64,000 nucleotides of DNA from Methanobacterium_D oryzae (GTDB lineage: Archaea > Methanobacteriota > Methanobacteria > Methanobacteriales > Methanobacteriaceae): assembly GCF_050433505.1 (NCBI RefSeq), contig NZ_JBNPXC010000002.1:496001-560000 (forward strand), read 5' to 3'. Below, one piece after another: positions 34,022 to 43,132 of the stretch. Each line of letters opens with the position of its first letter. Position 1 is the first letter of the stretch. The translations under genes and the position numbers were made by a program. A model generated the notes under the pieces. The model was not told the origin of the DNA and did no database searches. It saw only the letters and a program-made list of their open reading frames with translations.

Positions 34022-35707
34022 CTATATTTTCTTGTAGATAGTCACATTTCCCGATTGATGTACTAACTTGTAGCCCTTAAGAGTTTTTTTAGGGCTACTT
34101 AAAGAATCAATATAATAATCAGCATTATTTTTTAAAAGAACATTTGCAAAATCATCTGAATCCTTATAAAATCTTGGGAATAATCCCTTAACATCTTTTT
34201 TAAGATACCATGTTACTGCATTAGGATAATCAGAATATACATTTTTATTCATATAAGTAGGATCATTTTCTTTAAGCCAAATACTTGCATTTTCTATATC
34301 TACGGTAAAACATTTTTTAGGGGTATGATAAGTATAAGTCGGTGTAGATATTGAAATAAAGATTATAACAATGATTAAATAGATTCCAGGCGATTTTAAT
34401 TTCTGATTTCTAATTTTAGGTTTAATAACATTAATGAATTCACTTAATCCCAATATAATGAAATAAACAAATGCCGGAGCCATTGTGATAAAGTATCTAT
34501 CAACTTTAATTCCTAAAGTACTCTGGAATAGTAAATATGCTCCAAACCATGAAAAAATCACTATATCCATATCTAAACTTTTTGTTTTTGAATTTTCTAA
34601 TAATTTATATAATACAAAACATATCAAGAAAAAAATAAGCTCGCATAAAGTATACTGGGCTTGATTAAATGAAACTAGAAATCCAATAATTAAAAAAACA
34701 AGGATTAATGCGTTTATAATTAGATTTTTTTCTAAATTTATACCTTTAAATCGAGAACTTAGAATTCTGTAAAAGTAGAAACTAAGCCCAATTAAAACTA
34801 TTAGCGCAATTATATAGGATAATAGTGATGGAATACTTTTTGATGGATTTAATAGCTGGTTGTAAGTTCCTTGAAAAGGCGCAATTGAGATATAGTTTAG
34901 AAGATATTGTAAGTAATAAAACATATTTGGATTATAAGCAACATCTCCAATTCCTTTAGATGTAAAAGTAATTACGTTGCTTAATAAACCATAGAAGGAT
35001 TTCATTATCCCTAAATTTAAGTAAAAATATAAAAAAGCCGATACTGACAAAATTAATTCTAATGATATCCCTAAAATCACTGTTTTAATTTCTTTAATTT
35101 GTTTTATATTTATTAAAGAATAAAGAAGTATTGGAATTAATATTAAGCCTGCTGTGTATCGTGTAAGGGAAGCTAGCATGATTAGAGGCAGGACAAAAAA
35201 TAAATATTTTGAATTTTTCTTAATCCCTAAAACAGTAAAATAAATTGCCCATATGGAAAATGAAACACCAGGAATATCTATACCACCTGCAGCAACCCAT
35301 GGCATAATCACAGATAATGATAGAAATATCAAACTACCGGTAAAGCTTTGAATCTTATTAAAACGTTGATTTAACAGTAAATATAAGCCTATAACTCCAA
35401 TAATAAATATTATGCTGCTTACTATGAAAATAGCATTGGCAGATACATATCCTATTCTAAAAATAAGGGATGTTAAAATTGGAATAACTGGAGGCAAATA
35501 AAGAATTCCTCCATTTCCTGTGCCTGCAAAATAGAGCGCGTTATTAAGATAATTAAAAACATCCCAATAAGGCACTCCAATATTAATCTGTACATATAAT
35601 AGATAAAAAGTTATTAGCGTTGTGATTACAATTAAATTAAAAAGGGGATCTTTGCATATTTCTTTTAATTTTTTAGAAAAAGTTTTATAACGCTTATTAG
35701 AATCCAA
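34022..35707 (-). CDS. GT39/PMT-like membrane glycosyltransferase
   Basis: A 561-residue protein with about 12 predicted membrane helices and a ~90-residue C-terminal extracytoplasmic part. The first outer loop holds PYWDVFNYLNNAL, the acidic motif of GT-C enzymes such as PMT and ArnT that use polyprenyl-phosphate sugars. LARYTAG-like TM text (ASLTRYTAGLIL) near residue 190 is also typical. It would add a sugar outside the membrane, complementing the GT2 lipid-loading enzyme in this locus. Confidence 0.83.
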   Translation of the reverse strand: MDSNKRYKTFSKKLKEICKDPLFNLIVITTLITFYLLYVQINIGVPYWDVFNYLNNALYFAGTGNGGILYLPPVIPILTSLIFRIGYVSANAIFIVSSIIFIIGVIGLYLLLNQRFNKIQSFTGSLIFLSLSVIMPWVAAGGIDIPGVSFSIWAIYFTVLGIKKNSKYLFFVLPLIMLASLTRYTAGLILIPILLYSLINIKQIKEIKTVILGISLELILSVSAFLYFYLNLGIMKSFYGLLSNVITFTSKGIGDVAYNPNMFYYLQYLLNYISIAPFQGTYNQLLNPSKSIPSLLSYIIALIVLIGLSFYFYRILSSRFKGINLEKNLIINALILVFLIIGFLVSFNQAQYTLCELIFFLICFVLYKLLENSKTKSLDMDIVIFSWFGAYLLFQSTLGIKVDRYFITMAPAFVYFIILGLSEFINVIKPKIRNQKLKSPGIYLIIVIIFISISTPTYTYHTPKKCFTVDIENASIWLKENDPTYMNKNVYSDYPNAVTWYLKKDVKGLFPRFYKDSDDFANVLLKNNADYYIDSLSSPKKTLKGYKLVHQSGNVTIYKKI

Positions 35708-35785
35708 AAGATCACCTTATTTCCTAAAAATAGATATAAAATTTAAAGAAACTTTAGAGTTACTAATATTTCAAGTTTTAAATAT

Positions 35786-36715
35786 TTAACTGTTTTCAAT
35801 AAACCACTCGACAGTTTCTTTTAAATAATCTTTAAAGTCACCTTTAGGTTCAAAACCAATGGATTTAGCTTTTTGAATATCTGCAAGAGAATGTTTAATA
35901 TCTCCCGGGCGTTCTTTTTCGTATATTGGTTCCATATCTTTTCCAATTACATCATTTATAATTTCAAAAAGTTGATTAATTGTTGTACTTTTTCCAAGGC
36001 CTATATTAAATGTACCATTTTCTTTAGATTCTGCAGCAAGAATATTAGCATCTACAATTTGTTTAACTGATATAAAATCTCTACTCTGTTTGCCATCACC
36101 ATAAATAATGGGTCTTTTGTCTTTTAGCATTTTATCGATGAATTGGGGAATTACAGCTGCATATTGAGAATTAGGGTCTTGTCTTGGTCCGAAAACATTG
36201 AAATATCTTAAAGCAACTGTTGGTAATCCATATGCTTTGGAAAATACATTGCAATATAATTCTCCTGCGGCTTTGGTAGCAGCATAAGGGGAAAGAGGGT
36301 TAAGTGGATTCTCTTCATTTAAAGGTAACGATTCTGTATCGCCATAAACTGCAGATGATGAAGCAAGAACTACTTTTTTAATATCCATATTTTTTGCAGC
36401 TTCTAAAATCTTAAGTGTTCCTGTTATATTTACCTCATTTGAAGTTAAAGGATCTTCAAGACTTTCAGGAACACTTATTTTTGCTGCATGATGAAAAACA
36501 TAATCCGTTCCTTCGAATATCTCTTCTAAATTAATTTTAGTTATATCTCCCAGTGTAGTATCAATTTTAGAAAAATCAAGATGTTTTATGTTTTCTATTT
36601 TTCCGGTAGACTGGTCATCAATAATGAGAACTTCATTATTATCATTTAATCGTTCGACAATATGTGAACCTATAAATCCAAGACCGCCTGTAACTATTAC
36701 TTTTTTATTTTTCAT
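35786..36715 (-). CDS. NAD-dependent sugar epimerase (GalE/WbpP-like)
   Basis: A 309-residue extended SDR: GGLGFIGSH at residues ~10-18, Ser and the YAATK catalytic motif (SPYAATKAAGE) near 145, and RYFNVFGPRQDPNSQYAAVIP near 172-192, the pattern of UDP-GlcNAc/glucose 4-epimerases. The ATG follows AGAGGAG. It probably makes UDP-galactose or UDP-GalNAc for the locus. A dehydratase function is less likely because the Thr/Ser and substrate-binding text match epimerases. Confidence 0.88.
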   Translation of the reverse strand: MKNKKVIVTGGLGFIGSHIVERLNDNNEVLIIDDQSTGKIENIKHLDFSKIDTTLGDITKINLEEIFEGTDYVFHHAAKISVPESLEDPLTSNEVNITGTLKILEAAKNMDIKKVVLASSSAVYGDTESLPLNEENPLNPLSPYAATKAAGELYCNVFSKAYGLPTVALRYFNVFGPRQDPNSQYAAVIPQFIDKMLKDKRPIIYGDGKQSRDFISVKQIVDANILAAESKENGTFNIGLGKSTTINQLFEIINDVIGKDMEPIYEKERPGDIKHSLADIQKAKSIGFEPKGDFKDYLKETVEWFIENS

Positions 36716-36742
36716 GTTATCTCCTCTAAATTTTAAGATAGG

Positions 36743-37177
36743 CTATGTTACATCCACGATTAAATGAAGTGAGCGATACACATCAGTTTTGTTTGGTAAT
36801 TTATACAATAAAAATTCCAATTTTTGGTCATTTCCTGATTGTGTAGCTATAAATGTGAAAGGAATTTCTTTTTTTTCATTATTTAGTAGACTAATTGTTT
36901 CATTTTTTAAAATTATTTGGTTGAACTTAATTACTAACTGATAAGTAGTATTTTTACCTTCATGATTTACAATACCTACAGTTACATCTCCTTCTTGATT
37001 TAGGGTTAAATTGGTGGGATAATCTCCAGCCTTTCCATTTTCTCCTAAAATATAAAATTCAGTGAATTTTTCACTTTGAGAAGGTGACAGTACTATATAA
37101 ATAGTTGCAATAAGTGCAATAATAATTATCACTATTAAAATAGCAGATAAAGTTCTATCAAAGTTTAACTTAGCCAT
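36743..37177 (-). CDS. DUF1616-like membrane-anchored protein
   Basis: A 144-residue protein with one N-terminal membrane helix (residues ~10-30) and an extracytoplasmic beta-rich domain beginning FTEFYILGENGKAGDYPTNL, the conserved part of DUF1616, a family common beside archaeal glycosylation genes. It is 27 bases upstream of the epimerase on the same strand, so it is part of that transcript. The function is unknown. Confidence 0.78.
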   Translation of the reverse strand: MAKLNFDRTLSAILIVIIIIALIATIYIVLSPSQSEKFTEFYILGENGKAGDYPTNLTLNQEGDVTVGIVNHEGKNTTYQLVIKFNQIILKNETISLLNNEKKEIPFTFIATQSGNDQKLEFLLYKLPNKTDVYRSLHLIVDVT

Positions 37178-37377
37178 GTAAAAACTACCTTCCTTCTTTG
37201 TTTAAAATAGGGTATATATTAAAGATTTAATTAGAAATATTTCCCTTAGAATTTATCATATGTATAGAATAATTCTATTTACTCTAATTTAATGAATTCT
37301 TTAACTTAATTATATTTAGATGTGCATTAATACATTTTTCGATTTAGTATGCAAAAATAGAGATTCAAGTAAAAACA

Positions 37378-37385
37378 TTTATATA
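37378..37385 (+). promoter_or_regulatory. TATA box of the eha operon
   Basis: TTTATATA preceded by the purine-rich AAGTAAAAACA (BRE-like). Transcription would start about 25 bases on, at or next to the ATG at 37409. The upstream ATG at 37385 lies at the end of this box and so is unlikely to be transcribed. Confidence 0.65.
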
Positions 37386-37408
37386 TGCTGTTGATCATTC
37401 TATTTATC

Positions 37409-37714
37409 ATGATTATTCATGTTGATGTTGTAACAGTGTTAAGTTATACTTGTGCACTTATATCTGCAATTATTGTTGGATTCATATTAAGACTTCCTTT
37501 ACTCCCAGAAAGACCAATTAGGGATTCATGGACAATTAGTATAATTTTCCCAACAAGTGTGATTGCACTTGGATTATCTGCAATGGTATTTGAGCTTGGA
37601 TGGGAAGGAATAATAGTTGGAATAGTTGTTGGAGTCCTATCTGCAATATTATCTAAATATTTACTTGAAAAAATCCTTCCAAGACATACAGAGCTAATTG
37701 GAGATGAAAATTAA
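37409..37714 (+). CDS. ehaA: Energy-converting hydrogenase A subunit A
   Basis: A small membrane subunit (101 residues from this start) with three hydrophobic helices; LRLPLLPERPIRDSWTISIIFP near the middle is typical of EhaA. First gene of the eha operon. I choose the ATG at 37409 because a TATA box ends at 37385, so a leaderless start fits; an ATG at 37385 would add 8 residues. It overlaps ehaB by one base. Its exact role within the membrane arm is unknown. Confidence 0.85.
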   Translation: MIIHVDVVTVLSYTCALISAIIVGFILRLPLLPERPIRDSWTISIIFPTSVIALGLSAMVFELGWEGIIVGIVVGVLSAILSKYLLEKILPRHTELIGDEN

Positions 37715-38217
37715 TGAATGAAATATTAGGAATTATAATAGCTGCTGTTTTATCATGGTTAAACTTTGTTCTTATTGATACATGGTTTGGACTTCCTGAA
37801 AAGCCTGGTGTTAAAGGTGCAGATGTCATTGGAAGGGGTGTAAAAAAAAGAGGCGGAGATTTATCTGGTGGATTCTTCCAAGGAAACATTGTATGTTCGC
37901 CAGATGCTTCAGCAGGAACAATACTTGGTGCAATTGCATGTTATACCATTGGAATTCCTGCAGGAGGATTTATTGCAGCATTATTAGTATTTATTGGTAA
38001 TAGACTTTGTGCTGACCCCGGATATGCAGGTACAATTGGTGCATTAACAATAATGATTATTATAGGAATTGCATCATTTATTGGAATCCCTCCCGAACAA
38101 TTTATTGTAGGAATGCTTTTAGCAATAGTCACCATTCAAGGTCTTGATCATCCCAGAGCATCTAGATTACTTGGAAAAATCGCGAAAAGAATGGGAAGAT
38201 ATACAGAATTAACTTAG
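37714..38217 (+). CDS. ehaB: Energy-converting hydrogenase A subunit B
   Basis: A 167-residue membrane subunit with about four helices and a conserved soluble loop (DTWFGLPEKPGVKGADVIGRGV, GNIVCSPDASAGTILGAIACYT). It follows ehaA with a TAATG overlap. Found only in Eha-type complexes. The gap of 69 bases to ehaC contains a weak TATA-like TTTATATC but also a normal ribosome site for ehaC. Confidence 0.88.
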   Translation: MNEILGIIIAAVLSWLNFVLIDTWFGLPEKPGVKGADVIGRGVKKRGGDLSGGFFQGNIVCSPDASAGTILGAIACYTIGIPAGGFIAALLVFIGNRLCADPGYAGTIGALTIMIIIGIASFIGIPPEQFIVGMLLAIVTIQGLDHPRASRLLGKIAKRMGRYTELT

Positions 38218-38286
38218 ACATTAAATTTAAATGATTAAAGAGATAAATCAAAAACATTCATTTATATCTAAAAAAGGTAGATAAAG

Positions 38287-38535
38287 ATGTTAATCGAGAT
38301 TACGGGCATTATAGTTGTAATTATGGCTTTTAGGGCATTAATTGCCAGGGATAGAACCGAAAGAATGCTCTATTTAAATGCAATGGGTTTCGGTATATCT
38401 GCACTGATTGCACTTTACATAAAAACACCATTTGGAGCTATAATAGCTATAACTTTCTTTGTAGCTAATACTTTAAGTTCAAATGCAATAGCATATTCAA
38501 TTGGAAGAATACAAGAGGAAATAGAGATAAGATAA
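38287..38535 (+). CDS. ehaC: Energy-converting hydrogenase A subunit C
   Basis: An 82-residue membrane protein with about three helices and a polar segment RALIARDRTERMLYLNAMGFG early in the protein, similar to MrpC/MnhC- and MnhF-like small subunits of ion-translocating complexes. The ATG follows AGGT. Position third in the eha order supports the name. Confidence 0.85.
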   Translation: MLIEITGIIVVIMAFRALIARDRTERMLYLNAMGFGISALIALYIKTPFGAIIAITFFVANTLSSNAIAYSIGRIQEEIEIR

Positions 38536-38559
38536 AAATTTAAACAATCTGGTGGAATG

Positions 38560-38847
38560 ATGGCTTTATTAGATTTTATAAATATATCAACAGTATCTGC
38601 TGTAGTTTCATTAATTGGGGCAGCAGGTATAATTTTACTTCCAAAACCCGTTGATAAGGTAATTATGTTTACATTATTAGAGGGAGGATTTCTTGGAATG
38701 ATAGTAGCTGCGAAATATCTTGATGTTGCAATGGCTACTGCATTATTTGATCCAATTTCTACTGTAATTCTTTTAATTGCTATTATTAAAATCAACGATG
38801 TAAGAAAGGAAAAACTAAAAGCCCAGGAGGAAATGAACATTGCTTGA
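38560..38847 (+). CDS. ehaD: Energy-converting hydrogenase A subunit D
   Basis: A 95-residue membrane subunit with three hydrophobic helices and a charged C-terminus (IIKINDVRKEKLKAQEEM). GGTGG lies 4 nt ahead of the second of two consecutive ATGs, so I use 38560. Its 3' end contains the ribosome site and start of ehaE. Confidence 0.85.
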   Translation: MALLDFINISTVSAVVSLIGAAGIILLPKPVDKVIMFTLLEGGFLGMIVAAKYLDVAMATALFDPISTVILLIAIIKINDVRKEKLKAQEEMNIA

Positions 38848-39100
38848 TATTTATATATGGTTCTACACTGGCTGTGCACTTATGATCTTAGGAAGTATTG
38901 CCACAGTCGCTGGTCCCGGGGTTAAGGATCCTATAATAAGGACTCTCAATACTGAAGTTGCAGCTGTAGGAGTTTCAATGATATTTTTAACATATAATCA
39001 TACTATAGCCATTCTCACCTTTGTTGCATCAACCCTTATAATTACAATGATACTTTTAAGAGCTATTGTGAGGCTTGAAGAGATGGAGGCAGACGTATGA
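38840..39100 (+). CDS. ehaE: Energy-converting hydrogenase A subunit E
   Basis: An 86-residue membrane protein with three helices and a conserved VAGPGVKDPIIRTLNTEVAAVG stretch (residues ~24-45). The start is TTG at 38840, 9 nt behind AGGAGG and overlapping ehaD by 8 bases. It overlaps ehaF by 4 bases. Confidence 0.86.
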   Translation: MLDIYIWFYTGCALMILGSIATVAGPGVKDPIIRTLNTEVAAVGVSMIFLTYNHTIAILTFVASTLIITMILLRAIVRLEEMEADV

Positions 39101-39612
39101 GGAGTTTTGGAAGAATTTTAAATGATTTAGCTAATCCTGATAATATTCCAAGGCTTTTCTCATTAGTACTTGGAATTGTACTCATAGCAGGACTAATAGT
39201 GCCATTTACATTAAATGATCATCAACTTTATCCAAGACCCGAGCCACAAAATCAGATTAACTCAGACGATCCTTTAGCCCCCTATAATAGGGGAGGGGTT
39301 GTATTCGCAGATTTTGGACTTAATGGTAATTTTGAACCAGAAAGAGGTATAACTAAAGCCCAATATCCTGAAAATTCAATTAATATAGGAAAAATAACTG
39401 GTTATTTATCTCCAATGGCTATAAGTGTAAGAGATACAACTCTTTACTTCGGTACTTCAATTTATTCATCCCCTGGTGGTTTAATAGATGAAATATTGTA
39501 CTACACAAGAGGTTTCGATACAATACTTGAATCAAGCATTCTAATGATGGCATTTGTTGTTGCATCATGGGTTGCACTTCACTTTACAATGAAGCGGGAG
39601 GAAGAAGAATGA
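39097..39612 (+). CDS. ehaF: Energy-converting hydrogenase A subunit F
   Basis: A 171-residue subunit with one N-terminal helix (~20-40), a ~90-residue extracytoplasmic or loop domain (RGGVVFADFGLNGNFEPERGITKAQYPENS split) and a C-terminal helix (~140-163). Overlaps ehaE and ehaG by 4 bases each (ATGA). The middle domain resembles MbhE/MnhB-like parts of antiporter modules in layout only. Confidence 0.86.
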   Translation: MRSFGRILNDLANPDNIPRLFSLVLGIVLIAGLIVPFTLNDHQLYPRPEPQNQINSDDPLAPYNRGGVVFADFGLNGNFEPERGITKAQYPENSINIGKITGYLSPMAISVRDTTLYFGTSIYSSPGGLIDEILYYTRGFDTILESSILMMAFVVASWVALHFTMKREEEE

Positions 39613-40295
39613 CCGGTGCAGAAGTTATAGTTCCAACTGTCCTTTCTCCTGTTGTAGTTTCACTTTATAAACCCGCAATTGTTGTGGGGCTAGTGACAGG
39701 TTTCATAGCCCTTCTTGGAATTGCCTTTAAAAAAGGCGATTTAACTGCATTGATCCTTACAGATATTGTAGGATTAGCAATGTTACTAATCGTTGCAGCA
39801 GTTGCTACTGATTTAGCAGAAGCATTAATACTTCCAGGATTGGTTGTTGAACTTGCAGAAATTTTGGCAATTGGTGAAATTCTGATGAGCAGGGAGATGA
39901 GAAAAAACGGTAAACCTGTTGAATTAATTCCACTTCCATTATCACTGGATATGGAAATTTTGAATACTGCTCCAACTTTCCTTGCAATAATACTCGTAGT
40001 TTATGGATGTTTCCTTACGGGATTTACTGGCGGAGCAATTGCAGGTGTTGGAATACTGTTTTATGTATTATCTAAAACAATTAGGGGAGTTCCAACCCCT
40101 ATTTGGGAAGGTGTTGCTGGAGTATCGGGAATGGCATGGGTTCTATGGTTAATAGGATTCCTTATATTCTTTGTCACCCCGCAATATTGGTTATTAGGAT
40201 TATTCATGTCTGCTTGCGGTGTGTTAGTAAAAGTAGCATCTAAAGTAGGACTTATTGGTATCATGGGTAGAGAAGAGTTTAAAAGAGAAAAATAA
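39609..40295 (+). CDS. ehaG: Energy-converting hydrogenase A subunit G
   Basis: A 228-residue membrane subunit with about seven helices. I start at ATG 39609, which overlaps the ehaF stop and follows GGGAGGAAGAA; a longer reading from 39567 lies inside ehaF without a site. Conserved charged loop MSREMRKNGKPVELIPLPLSLDMEI split at residues ~95-120. No known catalytic motif; part of the membrane arm. Confidence 0.87.
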   Translation: MTGAEVIVPTVLSPVVVSLYKPAIVVGLVTGFIALLGIAFKKGDLTALILTDIVGLAMLLIVAAVATDLAEALILPGLVVELAEILAIGEILMSREMRKNGKPVELIPLPLSLDMEILNTAPTFLAIILVVYGCFLTGFTGGAIAGVGILFYVLSKTIRGVPTPIWEGVAGVSGMAWVLWLIGFLIFFVTPQYWLLGLFMSACGVLVKVASKVGLIGIMGREEFKREK

Positions 40296-40311
40296 TCTGG
40301 AGTAAATAAAA

Positions 40312-40989
40312 ATGGATATAGCAACTTTAAGCGGGCAAGTATTTGGTTATATTCCTCTGGGAGATATTGTACTATACTTTACCCCATTTAATTTGTTCTT
40401 ATTTGGTAGCGCACTTTTATTCACGCTTCTTATAGCTTTAAGTAACACAGAGACTCAAGTAGAAGCAAGATTTGGTACTCTTGAAGATAGGGAAGTAACA
40501 GTAGATAAAGGTGAATTTAAAATAAGGAGATTTTTAGCAATTGTATGTGGTCTTGCAACAGCAGGAGCAATGATAACAGGAGATCTCTTCAATTTCACAT
40601 TATTTGTTGCATTAATAGGTATAGTAAATATAGGTTTAGTTGGAGCCGTAAAAATGGTTGATGTACTGGATTCAGCATTCCAATATGGTATAATTGCCAT
40701 GATCGCATCTCTTCCTTTATTTGGAGGTGCAGCTTTAGTACTTGCTACAACTGGAACTTTAAGTTTGTTAGAACTGGCAAATAGTGCAGTAACCCCTATG
40801 GTGACATTTGGATCCATATTACTAATGATAGGTATTGCAGGTGAAACTGGTGTAGCACCATTTTATGCAACAAAAGCTGAAATGTTTAGAACCCCCGGTT
40901 CACCATTCTTAGTTATAATACATTTAAGTTCATTACTCGTAATTGTAAGAGCAATTGAATTACTGCTCATAATTAATAAACCATTCTAG
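40312..40989 (+). CDS. ehaH: Energy-converting hydrogenase A subunit H (NuoN/HyfB-like)
   Basis: A 225-residue membrane protein related to the antiporter-like subunits of complex I and group 4 hydrogenases but much shorter. It has five to six helices, TAGAMITGDLFNFTLFVALIGI near residue 83 and GETGVAPFYATKAEMFRTPGSP near 180, the region equivalent to the conserved Lys-bearing helices used for ion translocation. Likely part of the ion channel. The ATG is 17 bases after ehaG. Confidence 0.87.
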   Translation: MDIATLSGQVFGYIPLGDIVLYFTPFNLFLFGSALLFTLLIALSNTETQVEARFGTLEDREVTVDKGEFKIRRFLAIVCGLATAGAMITGDLFNFTLFVALIGIVNIGLVGAVKMVDVLDSAFQYGIIAMIASLPLFGGAALVLATTGTLSLLELANSAVTPMVTFGSILLMIGIAGETGVAPFYATKAEMFRTPGSPFLVIIHLSSLLVIVRAIELLLIINKPF

Positions 40990-41009
40990 AGTTATTATCA
41001 GGTGAAAAA

Positions 41010-41225
41010 ATGGATAAAAATAGTACAATAGGTTCAATAGTATTCATAATCTCTATAGCAGCTATAATTTATGCTTTAATATTTAATCCTGCTGAATGGA
41101 TGGTAATTGGAATTTCTATTGTAGGTATACCTCTCAGTGTGCTTTCATTTGGACTAATAATTATGGCAAAAGCCAAAAAAGAAGAAGAAGAAGATAGAAG
41201 GAGAGAACCCTTCATCGGATATTAA
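41010..41225 (+). CDS. ehaI: Energy-converting hydrogenase A subunit I
   Basis: A 71-residue protein with two helices and a strongly charged tail (AKAKKEEEEDRRREP). The ATG follows AGGTGA. Small Eha-specific membrane subunit of unknown role. Confidence 0.84.
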   Translation: MDKNSTIGSIVFIISIAAIIYALIFNPAEWMVIGISIVGIPLSVLSFGLIIMAKAKKEEEEDRRREPFIGY

Positions 41226-41246
41226 GCAAATTCAACCGGTGATCAG

Positions 41247-42110
41247 ATGAATCTAATGGCAAATATCTTATTAAACGTTCTAATTGCATTCCTAGTTGGA
41301 AGTGTACTTCTTGGATTATACCGGAAAGTAGTGGCTAGGGTACAATCACGACCAGGACCACCAATAATCCAATATCTTTTACACTTGCTCAAGTTTTATA
41401 TTAAGGAGTCTTCATTCCCAAAAACGGCCGCTATGCCATTCTATATAGGTATAGCTAGTATTCTTATGGTTATATGGGTTAGTGCAGTCATAGTGGGGCC
41501 TGTTACTCAAGGGTCACTCTTAATTATCTTTGGTATCTATGCAATTCATAAAATCGTTGAACATAATGCTGGATCATCATCTGGTTCACCATATGGTAAA
41601 TTAAGCTGTGTTAGGGCAGTATATTCAGCGGCCGCAGAAGTACCGCTATTTGCAGTACTTGTAATAATTTATCTAAAAACTGGTTCTATGGGAATCAGTG
41701 ATATAATAAATTATCAAGCAGTACATGGACCTTTATTATATGCCATACCGTTAGCAGCGGCTATGTACCTTGTATTAATAATATCAAAAGCACAATATAC
41801 ACCATTTTCAATAACAAAAGGAAAGGATATTGTATCAGGATATGAAACTGAACACTTTGGTTTATTACGTGGATATCTTATGATATCAGAGTCAATAATG
41901 TGGTATATGCTCCTCTGGATATTCTTAACAGTATTCCTTGGACCAATTAGTCCAATTTTATATATTATTGGAATGGTTGGAATTACAGTTGGAATTGCGT
42001 TTATAAGTGCTACTTCACCACTTTTAAACCCTAATCACTCTGTATTTTTACAAATAATATTTGCAATTATTGGAATTGTCGGTTCCATATTACTATTAAA
42101 TGTACTTTAA
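41247..42110 (+). CDS. ehaJ: Energy-converting hydrogenase A subunit J (NuoH/HyfC-like)
   Basis: A 287-residue membrane protein homologous to complex I subunit 1/NuoH, which links the hydrogenase core to the membrane. RKVVARVQSRPGPPIIQ near residue 28 is the conserved cytoplasmic loop of this family, and ISGYETEHFGLLRGYLMISE near 200 (KGKDIVSGYETEHFG) holds the acidic Glu residues at the quinone-site-like cavity. About eight helices. The ATG follows GGTGATCAG. Confidence 0.9.
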   Translation: MNLMANILLNVLIAFLVGSVLLGLYRKVVARVQSRPGPPIIQYLLHLLKFYIKESSFPKTAAMPFYIGIASILMVIWVSAVIVGPVTQGSLLIIFGIYAIHKIVEHNAGSSSGSPYGKLSCVRAVYSAAAEVPLFAVLVIIYLKTGSMGISDIINYQAVHGPLLYAIPLAAAMYLVLIISKAQYTPFSITKGKDIVSGYETEHFGLLRGYLMISESIMWYMLLWIFLTVFLGPISPILYIIGMVGITVGIAFISATSPLLNPNHSVFLQIIFAIIGIVGSILLLNVL

Positions 42111-42140
42111 AAGGATGGATCTCATAAGGAGAATAAAAAA

Positions 42141-42398
42141 ATGAAGAAAGAACAGGATACACTCTTCCTAATGGCCCTTGTAGGTGTAGGGGCTGTAATA
42201 ATGAGCGGACTTGCTGTATTCAAACAGTGGATCATTGTATTTCCATTAACTATTGCTGTGGTATTTTTGGCATTTTTACTGCTTTACCAGAATAGAAGTA
42301 AATTTAGTCATATTTCAGAGAAACTTGAAAACTGGGCATTTATCGTTGCCCTCATAGCGTTTATAATATCATTTATATTACTTTATAAGCCTGCCTAA
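42141..42398 (+). CDS. ehaK: Energy-converting hydrogenase A subunit K
   Basis: An 85-residue membrane protein with three hydrophobic helices and no recognised motif. The ATG is preceded by AAGGAG. Assigned by its place between ehaJ and ehaL and by size. Confidence 0.8.
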   Translation: MKKEQDTLFLMALVGVGAVIMSGLAVFKQWIIVFPLTIAVVFLAFLLLYQNRSKFSHISEKLENWAFIVALIAFIISFILLYKPA

Positions 42399-42409
42399 CT
42401 GGTGATAAC

Positions 42410-42736
42410 ATGGATCAAACAATAATTTATCTCATATATATACTTTCATTTGTAATAGGAATGATTATAGGGCTTTTGCTTAGTTACAAAAAGTATACTG
42501 AGCCTTTTGTAAGCAATAACATGGATTTAGTAGCCTTAGCAATCTCTATAATAGGTTGGATATTGCTCATCAATAGTCAACTAATTACGTTAATTCCACA
42601 ATATATTTCTATTACAATAGGTATTTTCTTAATAGCTACTGTACTTGGAATGAGACCGGGATATGGAAGATTTGAATTAGTAATTGGATTTATAGTTTCT
42701 ATTATTATTTGGCTTATTGGGATGGTTCTTTTATGA
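42410..42736 (+). CDS. ehaL: Energy-converting hydrogenase A subunit L
   Basis: A 108-residue membrane protein with four helices; GMIIGLLLSYKKYTEPFVSNNMDL near residue 17 is the main polar segment. The ATG follows GGTGAT by 3 nt. Its end overlaps ehaM by 4 bases. Confidence 0.82.
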   Translation: MDQTIIYLIYILSFVIGMIIGLLLSYKKYTEPFVSNNMDLVALAISIIGWILLINSQLITLIPQYISITIGIFLIATVLGMRPGYGRFELVIGFIVSIIIWLIGMVLL

Positions 42737-43128
42737 AAACTGACAATTTAAATCAAGATTCATTAATGGAAGTTCTAAAAGGAAGGATATTAAATAGCTA
42801 CAGATGGCAGGAAGATATAATTAAACCATTTTCAAAAGAAATGGGTACGACTCCTGAGGTATTAGAAAAAATTTTAATGAAAAGATTAGACATGTCAAGC
42901 CTTGAAGCGCTTCACCCTCGCTTTGAATCATCTAAATATTTATGTGTACGTGATAAAATACATTCAGACTTAAATATATGTTGGCTTTCAGATATAATGG
43001 AAATTATATCCCCAGAAGATGCCGATGCAATAAAAAATAAAATTGCAAAAGAAGTTGTAGAAGGTAAATCTTATGAAGATGCCATCATTGATGGCAAAAA
43101 AGAATTAATTGAATATCTTATGAGGTAA
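42733..43128 (+). CDS. ehaM: Energy-converting hydrogenase A subunit M (DUF1959-like)
   Basis: A 131-residue soluble, helical protein with a conserved-looking MSSLEALHPRFESSKYLCVRDKI split at residues ~56-80. It resembles DUF1959, the hydrophilic Eha subunit. I start at ATG 42733, overlapping the ehaL stop. It has no cofactor motif and may help assemble or link the hydrogenase core. Confidence 0.83.
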   Translation: MKTDNLNQDSLMEVLKGRILNSYRWQEDIIKPFSKEMGTTPEVLEKILMKRLDMSSLEALHPRFESSKYLCVRDKIHSDLNICWLSDIMEIISPEDADAIKNKIAKEVVEGKSYEDAIIDGKKELIEYLMR

Positions 43129-43132
43129 AGAA

